Assembly (NCBI RefSeq): GCF_001184025.1
Contig: NZ_BBYG01000017.1
Coordinates: 355,232 to 419,231 of the forward strand
DNA: 64,000 nucleotides
Reading direction: 5' to 3'
From: Streptomyces maremycinicus
GTDB taxonomy: Bacteria; Actinomycetota; Actinomycetes; Streptomycetales; Streptomycetaceae
Positions 61,676-64,000 of the stretch are shown piece after piece. How positions within the stretch are numbered: the stretch's first letter is position 1; the number at the start of each line of letters is the position of its first letter. The translations under genes were made by a program, and so were the position numbers. The notes under the pieces were generated by a model that worked only from the letters and a program-made list of their open reading frames with translations, had not been told where the DNA came from and made no database searches.

Positions 61676-63550
61676 ATGACGATGCCGGCCTGTGCGATCG
61701 AACCCACCGCCGCGGACGGGAAGGACCCCGAGGACGGCGCCGCCGAGCCCCCGCCGGAGGCGGAGGGGCCCGCGGGGGACCACGCGGAGGAACACCTGAG
61801 CCGCACGCTCATGGCGGAGCACATGACCCCGGCCGTACCGGCGATCCCGGCCGTACCAGTGATCTCGGCGATCCCCGTGGTCCCGGCGATCCCAGTGATC
61901 CCGGCGGGCCACGCGCTCCCTGAGGACCGTGAGGACGCGGAGGCGGCTGGAGCCCCTGAGGACCGTGGGGCCCCAGAGAACCGCGGGTTCACGGAGGACC
62001 AGGACCGCGGGTTCACGGAGGACCGAGGGTTCACGGAGATCCACGGAATCCCGCAGCACCGTGGGTTCACGGAAGACCCTGGGCCTGCGGAAGACCGTGG
62101 GTTCACGGAGGACCAGGACCGTGGGTTCACGGGGGTCCCCGGCGTCACAGAGGGCTGGGACCGCGTGCCCACGGCCGGCCTTGAGGGCGCGGCCGGTCAC
62201 CTGACCACGGCCGGCCCTGGGGGCACGACCGATCACCTGACCGCGACCGACCCGGCGGGCGAGGCCGGTCACCCGACCACAGCCGGCCCGACGGGCGAGG
62301 CCGGTCACCCGGCCGCGACCGGCCCGGCGGGCGCGGTCGGTCCCGTGGCCGCCGCCGATCGTGCGAGCGGGGTCGGCGACGTGGACGCGCCTCGCGGTGC
62401 GGGCGGGGCCGGGTACCTGGACGCGGGGGGCCGTGGGAGCGGGGCCGACTGTGTGATCACCGCGGGGGGCGCCTACGCCGCGCGGCTCGCGCGGGCCGGG
62501 GACTGCTGGTTCCCCGAGCGCTGGACCCTGGACGGCCCCGAGCCGTACGCCGTGCCGCTGCCCGGCAACCAACCGGAGGAGCCCGGCACGGAGGTGCAGC
62601 CGATGGCCGACGGCAGGGTCCTGATCCGGCGGCCGATCGAGGGACGGCACGCCTTCTCCCTGCTGTATCCGACCGGCCCCGGCACGGGCGAGCTGCCGCT
62701 GGGCGCCGTCGAGTGCCCGGACGAGGGCACCCGGCTGCGTCTGCTCCCGCCGGCCCCCTGCGGCGAACGCGCGTACGCCCTCGCCGTCGGCCGCAGCACG
62801 ACGACCGTCTGGCTGGTCGCGGGCGGCACCTTCGGCCCCGAGTACCTCGCCGAGATCCCCGGCCGCTGCTCGGGCGGTGTCTGGCTGGACCGCACGGGCC
62901 GCATGCTCGCGCTGGACCGTGAGTTCGGCGGCCGCACCAAGACGATCGTCGTCGACCTGGAGCGCGGCGGCGAGGTGTCGCCCCTGCTCCAGATCGCCGC
63001 CGACAGCGACGACCGCCTGCTGCTCGCCGACCCCGACAGCGGTCTGCTGCTCATCCGCTCGGACGCGCCGTCGCCGGGCGAGGCACGCCTGGGCTGGGGC
63101 GTCCTCGGCAGCACGCTGCCGGTCCGTTTCCCGGAGTCCCTGCACCCCCCGGACCTCACTCTCACCCCGTTCGCCAGCCAGCCGGGCCAGGCGCTCGTCC
63201 CCGAGGCCTGCGCGGTGGCGCTGCGCATTGACGGCCCGTTCGGCACCTGGGTGGGCGTGTGGCGTCCGGCCGATCGTCGGCTTCATCAACTCCGTCCTCC
63301 CGAGGGGTGGTTGACGGGCAGTGGGCTGTGGACACCGGAGGGTGTGCTGCGGCTGCCGTACGCCACGGAGGCCGAGCCCTGCGGGGTGGCGCCGTTGACG
63401 GCACCGGTCACCGAACCGCCTTCGCCGGCTCCCTCACCCTCGCCGTCCGAGGGCGCTCCGCCGCTCCTGGAACCGCCGCGGCCGGTGCCGACCGCCGCCC
63501 GTCCGGTCCCCCTTCAGCAGGCCCCGCTCGGCCGACTTGTAACGAAGTAG
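61676..63550 (+). CDS. Repeat-rich hypothetical protein
   Basis: ATG 61676 has GGAGGTGA 7 nt upstream, giving 624 residues. The first ~60 residues are acidic, then a Pro/Val/Ile run (about 52-78). Residues about 100-155 are tandem units of RGFTEDQD and variants; about 170-225 are units like HLTTAGPGG and HPTTAGPTGEAG. The C-terminal ~350 residues are ordered and beta-rich (VWLDRTGRMLALDREFGG; LQIAADSDDRLLLADPDSG), suggestive of a propeller-like fold. It ends in a Pro-rich tail. No signal peptide or enzyme motif is visible. The family is not recognised beyond Streptomyces-like context. Confidence 0.75.
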   Translation: MTMPACAIEPTAADGKDPEDGAAEPPPEAEGPAGDHAEEHLSRTLMAEHMTPAVPAIPAVPVISAIPVVPAIPVIPAGHALPEDREDAEAAGAPEDRGAPENRGFTEDQDRGFTEDRGFTEIHGIPQHRGFTEDPGPAEDRGFTEDQDRGFTGVPGVTEGWDRVPTAGLEGAAGHLTTAGPGGTTDHLTATDPAGEAGHPTTAGPTGEAGHPAATGPAGAVGPVAAADRASGVGDVDAPRGAGGAGYLDAGGRGSGADCVITAGGAYAARLARAGDCWFPERWTLDGPEPYAVPLPGNQPEEPGTEVQPMADGRVLIRRPIEGRHAFSLLYPTGPGTGELPLGAVECPDEGTRLRLLPPAPCGERAYALAVGRSTTTVWLVAGGTFGPEYLAEIPGRCSGGVWLDRTGRMLALDREFGGRTKTIVVDLERGGEVSPLLQIAADSDDRLLLADPDSGLLLIRSDAPSPGEARLGWGVLGSTLPVRFPESLHPPDLTLTPFASQPGQALVPEACAVALRIDGPFGTWVGVWRPADRRLHQLRPPEGWLTGSGLWTPEGVLRLPYATEAEPCGVAPLTAPVTEPPSPAPSPSPSEGAPPLLEPPRPVPTAARPVPLQQAPLGRLVTK

Positions 63551-63647
63551 CAGCGGATGGCGTGCCCGCCTGGATCGACGCCTCGGTGTGCTGGATAAAA
63601 TCACCCGGCTGTAAAGAAAGATCATGTTGACGGGGTGAATTCTTCCG

Positions 63648-63854
63648 ATGAGCGACGCAAGCACCAGGCAGCCGCAGGCCGCCGACTCCCAGGGGACGGC
63701 CGGACACGGCCGGCACCGGGGCCCGGTCTCGTCCCAGGACGGCGACTCGGCCCCGCACGGCCGGCACCGCAAGCCGGCCGAGAACAGGGCCGAGGGCAGG
63801 ACCGACAGCTGGGCCGACGGTTGGGCCGAGAACAGGGCCGAGGCGACCGTCTGA
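63648..63854 (+). CDS. Small hydrophilic hypothetical protein
   Basis: A 68-residue frame with ATG 63648 encodes a charged, Gly/His/Arg-rich protein with the repeated unit HGRHR (twice) and AENRAE (twice). GGGGTG about 10 nt upstream is a weak RBS. A strong terminator begins 17 nt after the stop, which supports a transcribed short gene. Function unknown. Confidence 0.5.
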   Translation: MSDASTRQPQAADSQGTAGHGRHRGPVSSQDGDSAPHGRHRKPAENRAEGRTDSWADGWAENRAEATV

Positions 63855-63870
63855 CGGTACGACGTACACC

Positions 63871-63912
63871 GAAGGGGCCTCCGGTCGTCCACGGACGACC
63901 GGAGGCCCCTTC
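63871..63912. terminator. Strong 20-bp terminator hairpin
   Basis: Perfect arms at 63871-63890 and 63893-63912 (GAAGGGGCCTCCGG... and its complement) lie just after the small gene at 63648. The hairpin should end transcription from 61676 onward. The bases that follow to the window end are CT-rich and hold no recognisable gene. Confidence 0.8.
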
Positions 63913-64000
63913 TCCCGTCTTCACGCCCTCCGCCGGTCTCCGGGCCTCCTCCCGTCTCCGGCCCTTCTCCCGTCTGTGGCCCTTCTGCCCTTCTCCGGCC

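Noticed and set aside
1..64000. CRISPR arrays, tRNA and rRNA genes
   Set aside because: No regularly spaced direct repeats, no tRNA cloverleaf or rRNA blocks were found on reading either strand.

Overview
The window is high-GC actinobacterial DNA, very probably Streptomyces. The evidence is the GC-rich codon usage, GTG starts and Shine-Dalgarno spacing, an actinobacterial-type RNase P RNA gene, and the adjacent core genes (YaaA, KDPG aldolase, RNase H/phosphatase fusion, NIF3, zinc-ribbon coiled coil). Bases 1 to about 54,250 look like accessory DNA dominated by anti-phage genes. Bases about 54,250 to 64,000 look like conserved chromosome.

Layout. (1) 1-3,800: a plasmid-type partition segment (ParA, a proline-rich partner with a DNA-binding-like tail, a small paralogue of that tail, and a 22-bp palindrome), then a beta-helix/membrane protein. 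(2) 3,950-27,250, minus strand: a complete class 1 DISARM set, drmD-drmMI then drmA-drmB-drmC. It is split by about 9 kb holding a Phd/VbhA-Fic toxin-antitoxin pair, a caspase-NTPase-WD40 protein paired with an LCAT-like lipase, a truncated anti-sigma gene, a tyrosine recombinase, and a silent inverted copy of the 3' end of drmMI. (3) 27,300-34,800: two Ser/Thr kinases, a ParE-like/UvrD helicase fusion, and a GmrSD-like DUF262/DUF1524 nuclease fused to an alkyltransferase-like domain. (4) 35,100-37,350: an XRE regulator, a phage-type integrase and a helicase remnant. (5) 37,385-52,300: an N6-adenine methylase, a third kinase, and a pPIWI-RE operon (PD-(D/E)XK/Cys-cluster nuclease, REase, iron-sulfur helicase, pPIWI-RE protein), then a BRCT-nuclease. 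(6) 52,550-53,950: two inverted ISL3 transposase remnants around a small gene. (7) rnpB and the core genes.

The most interesting feature is a predicted inverton in DISARM. A perfect 234-bp inverted repeat (18,927-19,160 and 20,472-20,705) lies in drmMI and in an opposing promoterless copy that carries a different C-terminal specificity region. A tyrosine recombinase is encoded about 90 bp outside the cassette. Inversion would exchange the last ~215-219 residues of the DISARM methyltransferase in frame, so the host could switch methylation specificity.

A second layer is regulatory. A 15-bp element of the form GTGAACTAAGTCAAT (palindromic before drmD) stands in the same orientation 75-105 nt upstream of drmA, drmD, the pPIWI-linked methylase (measured to its downstream start) and the pPIWI-linked kinase. 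The DISARM and pPIWI-RE systems may therefore share control. All functional statements are family-level inference from sequence; nothing was searched or aligned by software.
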